DNA of 64,000 nucleotides from CAYYVJ01 sp964475115 (GCA_964475115.1 CAYYVJ010000002.1:1-64000), one strand, 5' to 3'; shown: positions 33,270 to 42,981, counted from the first letter of the stretch. Notes: a model not told the origin generated them from the letters alone. Numbers and translations: made by a program.

Positions 33270-34534
33270 TTGGCACCTCCTATAAAATCCGAAAGATTTG
33301 CAAGTTGAATTGTATCTTCTAAAATATTAATCACTTGAATGGTAGTTTCATTTTCTATATATAGTATTCCTGCCACATGATTTCGTCGTGCATAATCCTT
33401 ATACTCTTCTAGTGATTTATTTACCCTCATAGGATTTAACTCAATATTCTCTCCAGCTTTTCTAAAATAATTTGCTAATTGAACTCCTAATTTCCCATAA
33501 GAAGCTTCAAATAAAATCATAGTATATACTTCTTCAGTAGGTATCGCAATCTTTTGCCTAGATAAGGCGAGCATCAACTGGTCTACCGTTAATCCAAAAC
33601 CAATGGAAGGAGAATTTTTACCAAATTGTTTTAATAAATTATCATATCGTCCACCAGTTACAATAGAATCACCTGTTCCATAGGTATATGCTTTAAAGAT
33701 AATTCCTGTATAATATCGATAGTGACCAGTCATTCCAAGTTCAAAAGAAATGTATTTTTCTAGACCATAGTCTTTTAATATCTCATAGACATTCTCTAAA
33801 CGTTCAATGGCTTTTATCGCTTTTGTACTTTGAGTAAGCTCTTTTGCCCTTGCTAGTATATCTACAGAACCAAATAATTCGGATAATTTAATAAATACTT
33901 CTTTTTGTCTTTGATTTATAGGTTGATTGGATAAAAGTTCTTCTACTCCAAAATAATTCTTGTTTTCAAGTAAATTTCTTAAATTAAGTTCAGTCTCTTC
34001 ATCTAATCCGGATTCCTCCACTAAGCCTTTAAAAAAGTCTACTTGCCCTACTTCTACTTGAAACTCTTTCAAGCCAGCTTTTAATAAAGAATGTATCACC
34101 AGTGCTACCATCTCTGCATCTGCACTAGCTGAATTATCACCGATCAATTCGCATCCTATTTGCGTGGTTTCTTTTAAAAGCCCCTGATAACTAGATGTGT
34201 TTATATAAGTATTCCCCATATAGCATAAACGAATAGGCATATCCTCATCCATAAAGTACTTTGCAGCAGAACGTGCAATTGAGGGTGTTATATCTGGTCG
34301 TAGAACTAATGTATTTCCATCACGGTCAAAAAACTTATACATTTCATGAGAGGCAATACTTCCTCTTTCTTGATTGAAAATATCAAAAAATTCAAACGTT
34401 GGAGTCTGAATATCATAGTAACCATATAACTTTAATAATTTATTTATTTTATTCTGAAGTGTTAACTTTTGGGCACATTCTTGATTATAAATATCCCTTA
34501 CTCCTTCAGGTGTATGTAATAAGCTATTTTTCAT
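33266..34534 (-). CDS. hisZ: ATP phosphoribosyltransferase regulatory subunit
   Basis: A 422-residue HisRS-like paralogue that activates short HisG and confers histidine feedback. The class II synthetase-like core is seen in LLHTPEGVRDIY, GSIASHEMYKFFDRDGNTLVLRPDITPSIAR (in parts) and YYTGIIFKAY. It carries no evident anticodon-binding domain, so it is not histidyl-tRNA synthetase. ATG 34534 is preferred; an in-frame GTG at 34549 overlaps the ribosome site. It opens the his operon. Confidence 0.94.
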   Translation of the reverse strand: MKNSLLHTPEGVRDIYNQECAQKLTLQNKINKLLKLYGYYDIQTPTFEFFDIFNQERGSIASHEMYKFFDRDGNTLVLRPDITPSIARSAAKYFMDEDMPIRLCYMGNTYINTSSYQGLLKETTQIGCELIGDNSASADAEMVALVIHSLLKAGLKEFQVEVGQVDFFKGLVEESGLDEETELNLRNLLENKNYFGVEELLSNQPINQRQKEVFIKLSELFGSVDILARAKELTQSTKAIKAIERLENVYEILKDYGLEKYISFELGMTGHYRYYTGIIFKAYTYGTGDSIVTGGRYDNLLKQFGKNSPSIGFGLTVDQLMLALSRQKIAIPTEEVYTMILFEASYGKLGVQLANYFRKAGENIELNPMRVNKSLEEYKDYARRNHVAGILYIENETTIQVINILEDTIQLANLSDFIGGAK

Positions 34535-34562
34535 AATAGGATCCCTCACTTTTCCGAATTAA

Positions 34563-34576
34563 CGCAATGCCACGCT
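34563..34576 (-). other. T-box-like 14-mer in the his leader
   Basis: AGCGTGGCATTGCG matches the T-box antiterminator core (AGGGUGGNACCGCG) at 11 of 14 positions. The leader is only about 80 nt, with no specifier loop or terminator hairpin, so it would be at most a vestige. Confidence 0.2.
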
Positions 34577-34621
34577 ACCCAATTATCACTCTACTACGAC
34601 ATCAAGGTAATATGATTAAAG

Positions 34622-34650
34622 ATTATACCTTCTCAATCTTATTCTGTCAA
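34622..34650 (-). promoter_or_regulatory. Consensus sigma-A promoter of the his operon
   Basis: TTGACA (34645-34650), 17-base spacer, TATAAT (34622-34627) on the minus strand: a perfect consensus, overlapping the recU stop codon. Confidence 0.9.
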
Positions 34651-35180
34651 TCTCTGGAATCTAAATCTTTTTGAATTAGCGTTAGATAATGAACTAATAC
34701 GCCACTTTCTTGTTTGATCTGAAAGTCAGTATCTACTTCATCAATATTAAAACTTTTTTTTCCACCTGCTTTTGCACGACTTACAAACTCAGTAATTGAT
34801 TTAAATGGTAGGTAATACATTATGTTCTTGTGAGTATAGTGAATAATAATAAAAGAGATTCCACCTTGCTTTTCAAAAGCATCCATGAAGTCCATTTGAT
34901 GAGCATGGATATTAGCAAGAGAGAAACGGTCACAATTACATTCTTTTGCATCAAAACATACAGGAATGCCTTGTACTGTCCCAATATAATCTACAGTACT
35001 TTTCTGTTCAAAATATGCTAATGTAATATGTCTATTTTCCTTATCAATCTTAATCGGTTTAATAGGTGTTGGAATCTTTTGTATTAATGCCAAATTCTTT
35101 TCACGATAAGTTTCATTTGTATAATTGATTAATTCTTCTAGAGTGGAACCTCTAAGCCCTCTTGAATTCCATGTGGCCAT
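34647..35180 (-). CDS. recU: Holliday junction resolvase RecU
   Basis: A 177-residue RecU that cleaves four-way junctions during recombination in Firmicutes. Family segments are WNSRGLRGSTLEELIN, ALIQKIPTPI, FEQKSTVDYIGTVQG, CFDAKECN (catalytic Asp and Lys region) and HAHQMDFMDAF. No ponA follows as in Bacillus; here the his operon lies downstream. Confidence 0.94.
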   Translation of the reverse strand: MATWNSRGLRGSTLEELINYTNETYREKNLALIQKIPTPIKPIKIDKENRHITLAYFEQKSTVDYIGTVQGIPVCFDAKECNCDRFSLANIHAHQMDFMDAFEKQGGISFIIIHYTHKNIMYYLPFKSITEFVSRAKAGGKKSFNIDEVDTDFQIKQESGVLVHYLTLIQKDLDSRD

Positions 35181-35196
35181 GTATAGTCACTTCTTT

Positions 35197-36162
35197 CTAG
35201 TATAATTTTTCTTTTAGTAATAGATTTTCAAAGTTGAAAGGTAGTGGAGCCTCAAAGGCTTGTCCCGATAAGTTTTTTAGCTCTCCTTCAAAATCCGGCA
35301 GAATAATCTGATAGGAATGAAGAAGTTGATGATATACCTTGTATTTTTCCTTATAAGCTCTATTCGTTAAATGATCTCCATATTTATCGTCACCTAGTAT
35401 TGGATGACCAATAGAGGCTAAATGAGCACGAATTTGATGGGTTTTCCCTGTAATAAGCTCTACTTTTAGTAACGTAAGCTTTCCATTGCTAGATAAGGGG
35501 GTATATTCTGTCACAATAGGGAGAGAATCTTCTAATTTCTCTTTCGTAATTGTTACTTGATTTGTTTTTTCATCTTTATATAAATAACCATTCAGCAATT
35601 CTTGTTTTTTTACTTCTCCAAGAACCACACATAAATAATACTTTTTAATTGTACGCTCTTTAAAGGCTTTTGAAAGGGTTTGTAGTCCGATTAAGGTTTT
35701 TCCAGCAACTAAAATACCAGTAGTGTTTCGATCCAAACGATTACATATGCTTGGTTTAAAGCTTCTTAGCTCTTCTTCTTTTATCTGTTTCGTTTCTAGC
35801 ATATAAGATATCACATGTTCTACCAGTGATATATCATCTTCTTTTGCTTTTTGAGAAAGCATATTTACTGCTTTATTTACCAGTAATATATTAGAATCTT
35901 CATACAGAATATCCAAATTTGATTGCACTTTATCTATTTTTACAGCTGAAAATTTTTCTATGGTCTCATCGGATAGAAAAAGGGTAACCTTGTCTCCCAA
36001 ATCAAGTATCTCTGAGCCATCAGCCTTTTTTTTATTTAAAGTTATGTTTTTCTTTCGAAGCATTTTATAGAAAAAACTTTTCGGTGCTAAATTCATATAT
36101 TTAGTCAAAAATTTATCAAAACGTTGACCTGCTTCATTTTGTTTGATTTCTATTTCTCGCAT
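35197..36162 (-). CDS. RluA-family 23S rRNA/tRNA pseudouridine synthase
   Basis: A 321-residue pseudouridine synthase. An N-terminal S4 RNA-binding domain (about 12-75; GQRFDKFLTKYMN, KNITLNKKKADGSE) precedes the catalytic domain with CNRLDRNTTGILVAGKT holding the catalytic Asp, and the HQIRAHLASIGHPILGD motif. Which uridine it modifies cannot be stated (RluC and RluD types are possible). It starts 16 bp before recU in the same direction. Confidence 0.92.
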   Translation of the reverse strand: MREIEIKQNEAGQRFDKFLTKYMNLAPKSFFYKMLRKKNITLNKKKADGSEILDLGDKVTLFLSDETIEKFSAVKIDKVQSNLDILYEDSNILLVNKAVNMLSQKAKEDDISLVEHVISYMLETKQIKEEELRSFKPSICNRLDRNTTGILVAGKTLIGLQTLSKAFKERTIKKYYLCVVLGEVKKQELLNGYLYKDEKTNQVTITKEKLEDSLPIVTEYTPLSSNGKLTLLKVELITGKTHQIRAHLASIGHPILGDDKYGDHLTNRAYKEKYKVYHQLLHSYQIILPDFEGELKNLSGQAFEAPLPFNFENLLLKEKLY

Positions 36163-36178
36163 TCTACTTCTACCTTTC

Positions 36179-36937
36179 TTAAGAAGGGAAAAATCTTAAA
36201 ATAAGTTCATGAGGAAAGATTTTTGCTAATAAACGAAAAACCTTCATGGTCATTCCATAAATGGATATCGATTTTCCTAAAGCAGAGTCTTTCAATGCTT
36301 TTCTAACTACATTCTTAGCATCTGCCATTACAAGTTTCTTATAAAGTGCAATTTCACCAGTTGTTTCAGCAATATTAAAAAACTCTGTTTTTACTGGTCC
36401 CGGACATACTGCTGTAACCGATATATTTTTAGCTCTCAATTCTTTTCCTAATGCTCTAGAAAAACTAAGCACATAAGATTTAGACGCAGCATATACAGCA
36501 AAATTCGGTTGTGGTAAAAAAGCTGCTGAAGAAGCCAACTGTATCACTCGGCTTTTTTTAGGCATATAGGGTAATACAGCATAAGTAACTGCTGTTAGAG
36601 AAAAGCAATTTAGTTGAACCATTCCTAATTCATCTTCATAAGGGACTTCTAGGAAGTTTCCAATCTTTCCATACCCCGCACAATTTATTAAAAACAGAAC
36701 CTTAGGATCCACTTCTTTAAGTCTTAATCTTAATCGATCCAATTCATCTATATCTGATAAGTCCATTTCAATAGGAACTAATTTAATCGTCCTAATCTCA
36801 TTTTGAAGAGTGATAAGGCGTTCTTTTCTTCTTGCAATAATCCATATTTCATCAAGCATTGGATATTTGCTTGAAATTTGATTTACAAATTCTTTTCCTA
36901 ATCCAGATGATGCACCTGTTACAATTGCAATTTTCAT
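36179..36937 (-). CDS. Short-chain dehydrogenase/reductase
   Basis: A 252-residue SDR with the NAD(P) motif GASSGLGKEF at the N-terminus, NCAGYG, the Ser of SSAAF and the catalytic YAASK. A hydrophobic C-terminus (MKVFRLLAKIFPHELILRFFPS) may touch the membrane. Substrate is unknown. It sits between two pseudouridine synthase genes with 1-16 bp gaps, so all three are probably one transcript. Confidence 0.88.
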   Translation of the reverse strand: MKIAIVTGASSGLGKEFVNQISSKYPMLDEIWIIARRKERLITLQNEIRTIKLVPIEMDLSDIDELDRLRLRLKEVDPKVLFLINCAGYGKIGNFLEVPYEDELGMVQLNCFSLTAVTYAVLPYMPKKSRVIQLASSAAFLPQPNFAVYAASKSYVLSFSRALGKELRAKNISVTAVCPGPVKTEFFNIAETTGEIALYKKLVMADAKNVVRKALKDSALGKSISIYGMTMKVFRLLAKIFPHELILRFFPS

Positions 36938-36938
36938 A

Positions 36939-37661
36939 CTATTCTCCTTTCAAATCTGATAATTCTTTTTCCGTCAAATGACGATATTCTCCTACTTTTA
37001 AGGTCGGATCCAATATAAGGCTTCCCATTGAAATCCGCTTTAAATAAGTCACATTTCTTCCTACCGTTTCAAACATTCGTTTTACTTGGTGGAATTTACC
37101 TTCATAAATAGTAAGTTCAATTTCAGACTCTAAGTCATCATTTAATAGAACAACTAATTCTGCTGGCAATGTAATAAAACCATCTTCGAGCTTAAGTCCA
37201 AGTTTAAATAATTCTATAAAATTATCTTCTATTCTTCCATCAATTTTAGCATAGTATACTTTTCCAACCTTCTTCTTTGGAGATAAAAGTTTATGGGCTA
37301 AATCACCATCATTTGTGATTAGAAGCAGCCCTTCTGTATCTTTGTCCAAACGACCTACAGGAAACATATCTTTTCTTTTTTTACTTTTTATTAAATCGAT
37401 AACCGTTTCGGATTTTGAATCAGTAGTAGCAGACACTATGCCGGAAGGTTTATTTAACATAAAGTATTCATTGTTAACATAAGAAATAGTATTTCCATCA
37501 AAGCTAATCATATCTTGTCCAACTTTTATTTTTAAATCCGTTTGTTTTTGAGTCACACCATTTATTGATATTCTACCTTTTCTGATATAGTCCTTTACTG
37601 TACTTCTAGTACCAATCCCCATATCTGCTAGATATTTATCAATGCGCATCTGTTTATTCAT
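36939..37661 (-). CDS. RsuA/RluB-family pseudouridine synthase
   Basis: A 240-residue enzyme with an N-terminal S4 domain (RIDKYLADMGIGTRS, GRISING) and the catalytic motif VGRLDKDTEGLLLIT carrying the Asp. The KFHQVKRMFE motif closes the core. It is probably an RsuA-type small-subunit modifier, but rRNA target is not readable. ATG 37661 follows GGAG and is preferred to upstream in-frame ATGs that lack ribosome sites. Confidence 0.92.
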   Translation of the reverse strand: MNKQMRIDKYLADMGIGTRSTVKDYIRKGRISINGVTQKQTDLKIKVGQDMISFDGNTISYVNNEYFMLNKPSGIVSATTDSKSETVIDLIKSKKRKDMFPVGRLDKDTEGLLLITNDGDLAHKLLSPKKKVGKVYYAKIDGRIEDNFIELFKLGLKLEDGFITLPAELVVLLNDDLESEIELTIYEGKFHQVKRMFETVGRNVTYLKRISMGSLILDPTLKVGEYRHLTEKELSDLKGE

Positions 37662-37757
37662 CTGTTTCTCCATTACCATCATTTTACTATTTTGCACACG
37701 ATTAGAAGCAAAGCAAGTACTTCTAATTCATTTTAGTATAACATATCTTCCCAATAT

Positions 37758-38657
37758 TTAGTAGATATATGAAAGTCTTTTGTTTTCTAAATATTTTAAA
37801 ATCCAATATGGATTTATGCTAATTTCATTGTAATTTTGGGTTTGAATGTAAATACCCAAATGTAAATGGACATCAAAATTCCCAACCGTCCCCTCCACTT
37901 TACTATAACCAGTGTCTCCCATAAATCCTAATAGCTGACCCGCTATAATTGCATCTCCTGGCTTAAATGCATTTGCATAATTATAGAGATGAGCATAATA
38001 AAAATATCCTCCTTGTGGACTTCTTATACCGATTCGGTAACCTCCCTTTTCTAACCATCCAATTTGCTCAACCACTCCATCGGTTATACTTACAATGGGA
38101 AAATAACCTCTTAGGTTATTGCTTGTCATAATATCCGTTCCCTCATGCCTACTTGTTTTATTTTCATAGTTTCGATCAGAGAACCAAGTATTTTCAAAAG
38201 AAGTGGTCGCACCTTCTGTTTTTGAGCTTTTAGGCACTGGAAAATAAGTCAAGTCTCCCCAAATCGCCTTATAGGAAGATAATAAAACAGCATATTCCTC
38301 TTTATATTTACTCCTTATGTAATTGGATTGTTCATTATAATCAGATATTTTTATGTTTTTAATCTTTAAGGAGCTTAAATCAAATTCATATTGAATCATA
38401 ATCGTTGTTAAACATTCCAGAAAATCCAGTTGATGTTCTTTGGAAAAGGCCATAATCTCATCAATTGCAATAGATGGAGCTATCATCTCACGAAAACCAT
38501 CTGTTTCATTACTATATAAGGTGAAGGCAGGATAAAAAATATCAAATAACAAGTTGTATTGAAAATATGATATAAATATAGCCAGAATCACAACAGCAAT
38601 AAGATGAGTTAAAATTTCATTTTTCTTTTTCATATAGATTCTTTTTCTATTCTTCAT
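37758..38657 (-). CDS. M23-family metallopeptidase, membrane-anchored
   Basis: A 299-residue protein with one N-terminal membrane segment (about 16-42, THLIAVVILAIFISYFQ). The C-terminal LytM-like M23 domain shows RHEGTDIM (zinc His and Asp) and VHLHLGIY. It would cut peptidoglycan cross-links outside the membrane. A SpoIIQ-like or envelope-remodelling role is possible but not supported further. Start Met1 or Met9 remains open; neither has a strong ribosome site. Confidence 0.85.
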   Translation of the reverse strand: MKNRKRIYMKKKNEILTHLIAVVILAIFISYFQYNLLFDIFYPAFTLYSNETDGFREMIAPSIAIDEIMAFSKEHQLDFLECLTTIMIQYEFDLSSLKIKNIKISDYNEQSNYIRSKYKEEYAVLLSSYKAIWGDLTYFPVPKSSKTEGATTSFENTWFSDRNYENKTSRHEGTDIMTSNNLRGYFPIVSITDGVVEQIGWLEKGGYRIGIRSPQGGYFYYAHLYNYANAFKPGDAIIAGQLLGFMGDTGYSKVEGTVGNFDVHLHLGIYIQTQNYNEISINPYWILKYLENKRLSYIY

Positions 38658-38694
38658 AATAATGCTTTTAGTAATATCTTATTCTAATAAAGCT

Positions 38695-38727
38695 AAAAAC
38701 AGACCGTTCAATATGAACAGTCTGTTT
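38695..38727 (-). terminator. Intrinsic terminator of the LCP gene
   Basis: A near-perfect 14-bp stem (AAACAGACCGTTCA and TGAACAGTCTGTTT) with a 3-base loop and a following T5 on the minus strand, just past the LCP stop. Confidence 0.9.
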
Positions 38728-38730
38728 GTT

Positions 38731-39789
38731 TTATTGTGCATCGCCAAAAATAAATTCATGAAGTTCTTCTATATTTTTATCAAAATCTACGTCTAAAACA
38801 AGCATCTTATTGTACCAGCTATTTGTAAAGGTATTATTTGCGGGTACTCTATATTGTTCTAAGTCAGATAAACCTGCATTTAAAGTTTCAGTAGCCAACT
38901 TCACGATTTCACCATTTTTCAAATCTGTGGTTACTAATGGTAAAACAGTCTCCATAAGTGATAAAAGTTTCGTTAAATTTGAATTTCTAAACTTTTCATA
39001 TATAGCATTAAGAAGATTACGCTGTCTCTCTGTACGCTCAAAGTCATCATTTCCAATATAACGTATTCTAGAATAGCCTACGGCTTGGGAACCATTCAGT
39101 GTTTGTGTTCCGGCAACCAAATTCCTAGAATTAACATCTTCAATATAATTTGAAGTATTTAAATATTCTGCCTCTGTGGGTGATATATACATAGATACTC
39201 CACCAAGTTTATCAATTACTTTTGTTAGAGAAGAAAAATTTACTGCAACATATCCATCTAACTTAATGTCAAAATTTGTAGCAAATACATCATATACTAA
39301 CTGTATTCCACCTTTTCCATAAGGAGTATTCAATTTGTTGTTTGAGTAACCAGGTATTTGGATTAGGATGTCACGCATAAACGAGGTTAATTTAATGCTT
39401 TTATCATTTTGATTAATGGTGACAATAATATTTGCATCTGAAAGATTTCCCGAATTTTTATCTAAACCTAATAAAAGTATATTGTAAACGCCGTCTTCGT
39501 GTCTTCCTTTCCCATCAACTTCATTCCATTCTTTTTCATCATCATCCACTGTAGGTAAGTGAGTATAATCTTCTGGGTTTTCAACCGTATCAAAATAGTC
39601 TGTTTCTGATACTACAGACTTTGAACCGTCTTCATAGTTTACTAAGTTAATCAAGCGATAGGCATATGCTATCAAAAGCAATAATACCACTACTGAAACT
39701 GCTGCAAATGACATAATCACTTTATACCACATAGGTCTGCTTATAAATTTTTTTACATACTTATTTTGCCCCTTAACATCTTTACTCAT
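38731..39789 (-). CDS. LytR-CpsA-Psr (LCP) cell-wall glycopolymer transferase
   Basis: A 352-residue membrane-anchored LCP protein (one helix at about 20-45, VIMSFAAVSVVVLLLLIAYA). The LCP domain includes ILLLGLDK, TSFMRDILIQIPGYSNNKLN and AVGYSRIRYIGNDDFERTERQ (in parts). These enzymes move teichoic-acid or capsule polymers from lipid carrier to peptidoglycan. ATG 39789 follows AAGGAG, 11 bp beyond the pepD stop. Confidence 0.92.
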   Translation of the reverse strand: MSKDVKGQNKYVKKFISRPMWYKVIMSFAAVSVVVLLLLIAYAYRLINLVNYEDGSKSVVSETDYFDTVENPEDYTHLPTVDDDEKEWNEVDGKGRHEDGVYNILLLGLDKNSGNLSDANIIVTINQNDKSIKLTSFMRDILIQIPGYSNNKLNTPYGKGGIQLVYDVFATNFDIKLDGYVAVNFSSLTKVIDKLGGVSMYISPTEAEYLNTSNYIEDVNSRNLVAGTQTLNGSQAVGYSRIRYIGNDDFERTERQRNLLNAIYEKFRNSNLTKLLSLMETVLPLVTTDLKNGEIVKLATETLNAGLSDLEQYRVPANNTFTNSWYNKMLVLDVDFDKNIEELHEFIFGDAQ

Positions 39790-39800
39790 CACACTTCTCC

Positions 39801-41249
39801 TTATGCAATCCTTTTTAGTACTTCTATCAAGTAGTTCCAAACCTTTTTTGTAGAGGAAATACTAAGTCTTTCCTTTGGTGTATGAATATCATACATATTA
39901 GGTCCAATAGAAACAGCATCCAATTCAGGACGTTTTTCTAATAAGATTCCACATTCTAATCCAGCATGAATCGCCTGAACGTCTGGTTTATTTCCATATA
40001 AAGTTTCATATGCATCGATCATAATTGTTCGTAATTCTGAATCGCTTTTATAAGCCCATTCTGGATAATCACCAAATACTTCATAATCACCACCTAAAAA
40101 TTCAATTAGGTATTGTAACTGATTACTCAACGCTTCTTTTCTTGTTCTTACAGAACTTCGTACAGATGCAGTAAGTTTTAATTCTGTTTCTGAAGTATGA
40201 ATCATTCCATTATTTAAAGAAGTTTCTACTAAACCTTCAATGTTTTTACTCATATGCATGATTCCATCTGGAGTATGTGTAAGTAAGAATATAATCTTTT
40301 CAAAGTCAATTGGATTGATTACAAATTCCTCTTTCTTTCCTAATTTTTCAAGTTGAATGAAAACATCAGGATCCGATACAGCATATTCTTCTTTATAAAT
40401 CTTCTCTATTTTTTTGATTGTCTCTTCAAAGATCTTTGCATCTTCTTCGTCTACAATTATATTTGCAGTACAATCCCTTGGTATTGCATTGTCTTTTTCT
40501 CCACCATATAGACCATATAATAACAAATCACAGGAATCATTCAACTCAAGAAGAAGCCTTCCCATTAATTTAATGGCATTGCCTCTTTCTTTATCGATCT
40601 CACTCCCTGAATGTCCACCTTTAAGACCTTTCAAGCCAATAATATATCCCATACCTTTGCCTGATACAAACTTAAGAGGTAATCTGCTTGTCCCTCTTAA
40701 TCCACCAGCACAGCTTGTTAGTAACATGCCTTCTTCATCAGAGTCAATATTTATAAGGTATTTCCCTTGTATCATTGATAAATCTATGGCTGTTGCTCCA
40801 AGTAGACCAATTTCTTCATCTACTGTTAAAATCACCTCTAGGTGAGGATGACTAATGGTTTCAGAGGCTAATAATGCAAGCCCATAAGCTACCGCAATAC
40901 CATTGTCTGCACCTAAGCTAGTTCCTTTCGCATGAAGCATATCTCCATCAACTAATAGATTTAAAGGGTCTTTAAAAAAGTCATGGTCTACTCCTTCATC
41001 TTGAACTGTAACCATATCTAAATGGCCTTGGATGATTACACCTTTATGCCCTTCACGTCCTTTTGTTGCTTCTTTTACTATAATAACATTGTTTAATTCA
41101 TCTTGATAATATTTCAAATTACGTGCTTTTGCAAATTCTACACAATAATCACTTATTTCTTTTGTGTTTTTTGAACCATGAGGAATTTTTGCTATTTCAT
41201 TAAAATAAAAGAATACCTCTTTTGGTTCTAAGTTTTCAATTTGTCCCAT
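39801..41249 (-). CDS. pepD: Xaa-His dipeptidase (aminoacyl-histidine dipeptidase)
   Basis: A 482-residue M20 zinc dipeptidase of the PepD type that cleaves dipeptides including beta-Ala-His. Metal motifs are IIQGHLDMV, SLGADNGIAVAYG, LTVDEEIGLLGA, INIDSDEEG and the C-terminal AIHAGLECGIL. GGAGG precedes the ATG. It is upstream of and close to the LCP gene. Confidence 0.96.
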   Translation of the reverse strand: MGQIENLEPKEVFFYFNEIAKIPHGSKNTKEISDYCVEFAKARNLKYYQDELNNVIIVKEATKGREGHKGVIIQGHLDMVTVQDEGVDHDFFKDPLNLLVDGDMLHAKGTSLGADNGIAVAYGLALLASETISHPHLEVILTVDEEIGLLGATAIDLSMIQGKYLINIDSDEEGMLLTSCAGGLRGTSRLPLKFVSGKGMGYIIGLKGLKGGHSGSEIDKERGNAIKLMGRLLLELNDSCDLLLYGLYGGEKDNAIPRDCTANIIVDEEDAKIFEETIKKIEKIYKEEYAVSDPDVFIQLEKLGKKEEFVINPIDFEKIIFLLTHTPDGIMHMSKNIEGLVETSLNNGMIHTSETELKLTASVRSSVRTRKEALSNQLQYLIEFLGGDYEVFGDYPEWAYKSDSELRTIMIDAYETLYGNKPDVQAIHAGLECGILLEKRPELDAVSIGPNMYDIHTPKERLSISSTKKVWNYLIEVLKRIA

Positions 41250-41397
41250 ATTTCCTCCCAGTTTATTGATTTTATTCCTTATAATCCCATCGTTATATTC
41301 TTACATAATTTCACAAAAAAATCAACTCAATTATGTAATAGTTCATAAATCTTAAGAATATATTCTATTAAAATGTAAAAATTTAGGTGCCTATGTT

Positions 41398-42333
41398 ATG
41401 AAAAAAGTATGTTATGGCGGTTTTGTATGTTTGCTTTTCATTTTAATTATTAGCAATCCTCTTATAGCAGTAAGCGGTGCATCCAAAGGCTTGCTCTTAT
41501 GGTTTCATACCATCATTCCAACACTTCTACCCTTTATCATACTTTCTAATCTAATGGTCAGTCTAGATGTCTTTCATTATTTGACTTTCTTCTTTGCTCC
41601 TATTACAAAACCTATATTGGCTATTAGTAAAAACTCAAATTATGCTATTATTCTTGGTATGATTTGTGGATATCCAATGGGTGCAAAGACTTGTGCTGAT
41701 CTAGTTATCAATAAAAAAATAAACCCAAAAGAAGGACAATATTTATTGCTCTTCACAAATAATGTAAGCCCTATGTTTGTTATAAGTTATATAAGTAATT
41801 CGATTTTAAAGAATCAAGCTTTAAATGGAGATTTTTTTATTGCAATTTATTTATCTCCCATTCTAATTTCCTTAATTTATAATAAACATTATCGGAAATC
41901 AATAAAAACTCTTAGATTTACTCATACGCAAACTAATTACAATACAAATATGATTGATTTTAGATTAATTGATAAAGCTATTATGGATGGCTTTGAAACA
42001 ATTACAAAATTAGGTGGTTATATCATATTATTTTCCATAATTTCTTCTTTCATTCAAGAAAAAATTGAAATCAATTTATTGGTAAAATGTTTCATTTTAG
42101 GATTTGTTGAAATTACAACAGGAATTGATTATATAGGATCTATGTCATTTCCTATTTTCCTAAAGGGCCTTATTATTTGCGGAATAACAAGTTTTGGTGG
42201 TCTTTCAAGTTTGGCACAAACAAATAGTATGATTAAAGAAGCAGGTTTATCTATAAAGCCTTACTTTTTTTCCAAACTACTAACCGGTGTTTTTGGAGCA
42301 CTCATTTTTTTCCTATTACATAATTTCTTTTAA
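41398..42333 (+). CDS. ylbJ: Sporulation integral membrane protein YlbJ
   Basis: A 311-residue polytopic membrane protein with about eight hydrophobic helices. Gate/nucleoside-recognition-like motifs are WFHTIIPTLLPFIILSNLM (in parts), GMICGYPMGAK, FTNNVSPMFVI and GITSFGGLSS. In Bacillus YlbJ is a sigma-E-dependent protein needed for spore cortex formation. Plus strand, isolated, with a weak ribosome site and no clear sigma-E promoter that I could defend. Confidence 0.92.
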   Translation: MKKVCYGGFVCLLFILIISNPLIAVSGASKGLLLWFHTIIPTLLPFIILSNLMVSLDVFHYLTFFFAPITKPILAISKNSNYAIILGMICGYPMGAKTCADLVINKKINPKEGQYLLLFTNNVSPMFVISYISNSILKNQALNGDFFIAIYLSPILISLIYNKHYRKSIKTLRFTHTQTNYNTNMIDFRLIDKAIMDGFETITKLGGYIILFSIISSFIQEKIEINLLVKCFILGFVEITTGIDYIGSMSFPIFLKGLIICGITSFGGLSSLAQTNSMIKEAGLSIKPYFFSKLLTGVFGALIFFLLHNFF

Positions 42334-42336
42334 GCC

Positions 42337-42370
42337 AAAAAGGATGAGAAGTTATATTCTCACCCTTTTT
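42337..42370. terminator. Bidirectional terminator between ylbJ and the coiled-coil gene
   Basis: A 14-bp stem with one mismatch (AAAAAGGATGAGAA and TTCTCACCCTTTTT), A/T runs on both outer sides, between convergent genes. Confidence 0.9.
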
Positions 42371-42375
42371 TAGCT

Positions 42376-42981
42376 TTATAAATCTTCATCATATTGTGTT
42401 CCATCTTGTGAACTTTCTGGCTCTTCTTCAAAGGAGATATCCTCTTCTTGAGGGAATAGTTGCATTCTATTGGCATCTATAAGTTCGTAAGTTTTACTCA
42501 TACTTTGACTAAAACCTTCATATCTTACACGAGCATTTTCCGTTGTATTTGCAATTATATTTTGTACGTTCATTAGCATTTCATCTGTATACTGAATTGC
42601 TCCCATTCTAATATTATTTGCATCTACTGTGGCATTATCTAAGATAGCTTGCGCCTGGTCAGAAGCACTTTGAACGATTTCATTTGCTTTTACATATGCT
42701 TGTTGCATGATTTCATGTTCATTAATCAGTTCATTTGTATGTATGGTTGCTTGTTGAATTAAAGAATCAGCCTGTTCTTTGGCATTTTCTAAAATAGCAT
42801 CCTTGTTACTTATAATTTTTTGATATTTTTTGATTTCGTCAGGAGTTCTTAATCTTAGTTCAGACAACAATTCCAATATCTCATCTTTATTGACAACAAT
42901 TTTAGTGTTTGACAAAGTTTGAAACTTGCAGTTATCAATATATTCTTCGATTTCCTCGATAATTTGCTCGATTTTACTCAT
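42376..42981 (-). CDS. Coiled-coil protein (DivIVA/ATPase-subunit-like)
   Basis: A 201-residue cytoplasmic, mostly helical protein. About residues 60-165 form a long heptad-rich region (ENAKEQADSLIQQATIHTNE, ANEIVQSASDQAQAILDNAT) similar to ATP synthase b subunits and DivIVA tails. The C-terminal 30 residues are acidic and low complexity. No catalytic motif. It overlaps coaD by 8 bp. The function is not known. Confidence 0.7.
   Translation of the reverse strand: MSKIEQIIEEIEEYIDNCKFQTLSNTKIVVNKDEILELLSELRLRTPDEIKKYQKIISNKDAILENAKEQADSLIQQATIHTNELINEHEIMQQAYVKANEIVQSASDQAQAILDNATVDANNIRMGAIQYTDEMLMNVQNIIANTTENARVRYEGFSQSMSKTYELIDANRMQLFPQEEDISFEEEPESSQDGTQYDEDL

Noticed and set aside
33266..34534. 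Histidyl-tRNA synthetase
   Set aside because: Tight coupling to short hisG and no evident anticodon-binding domain make HisZ the correct call.
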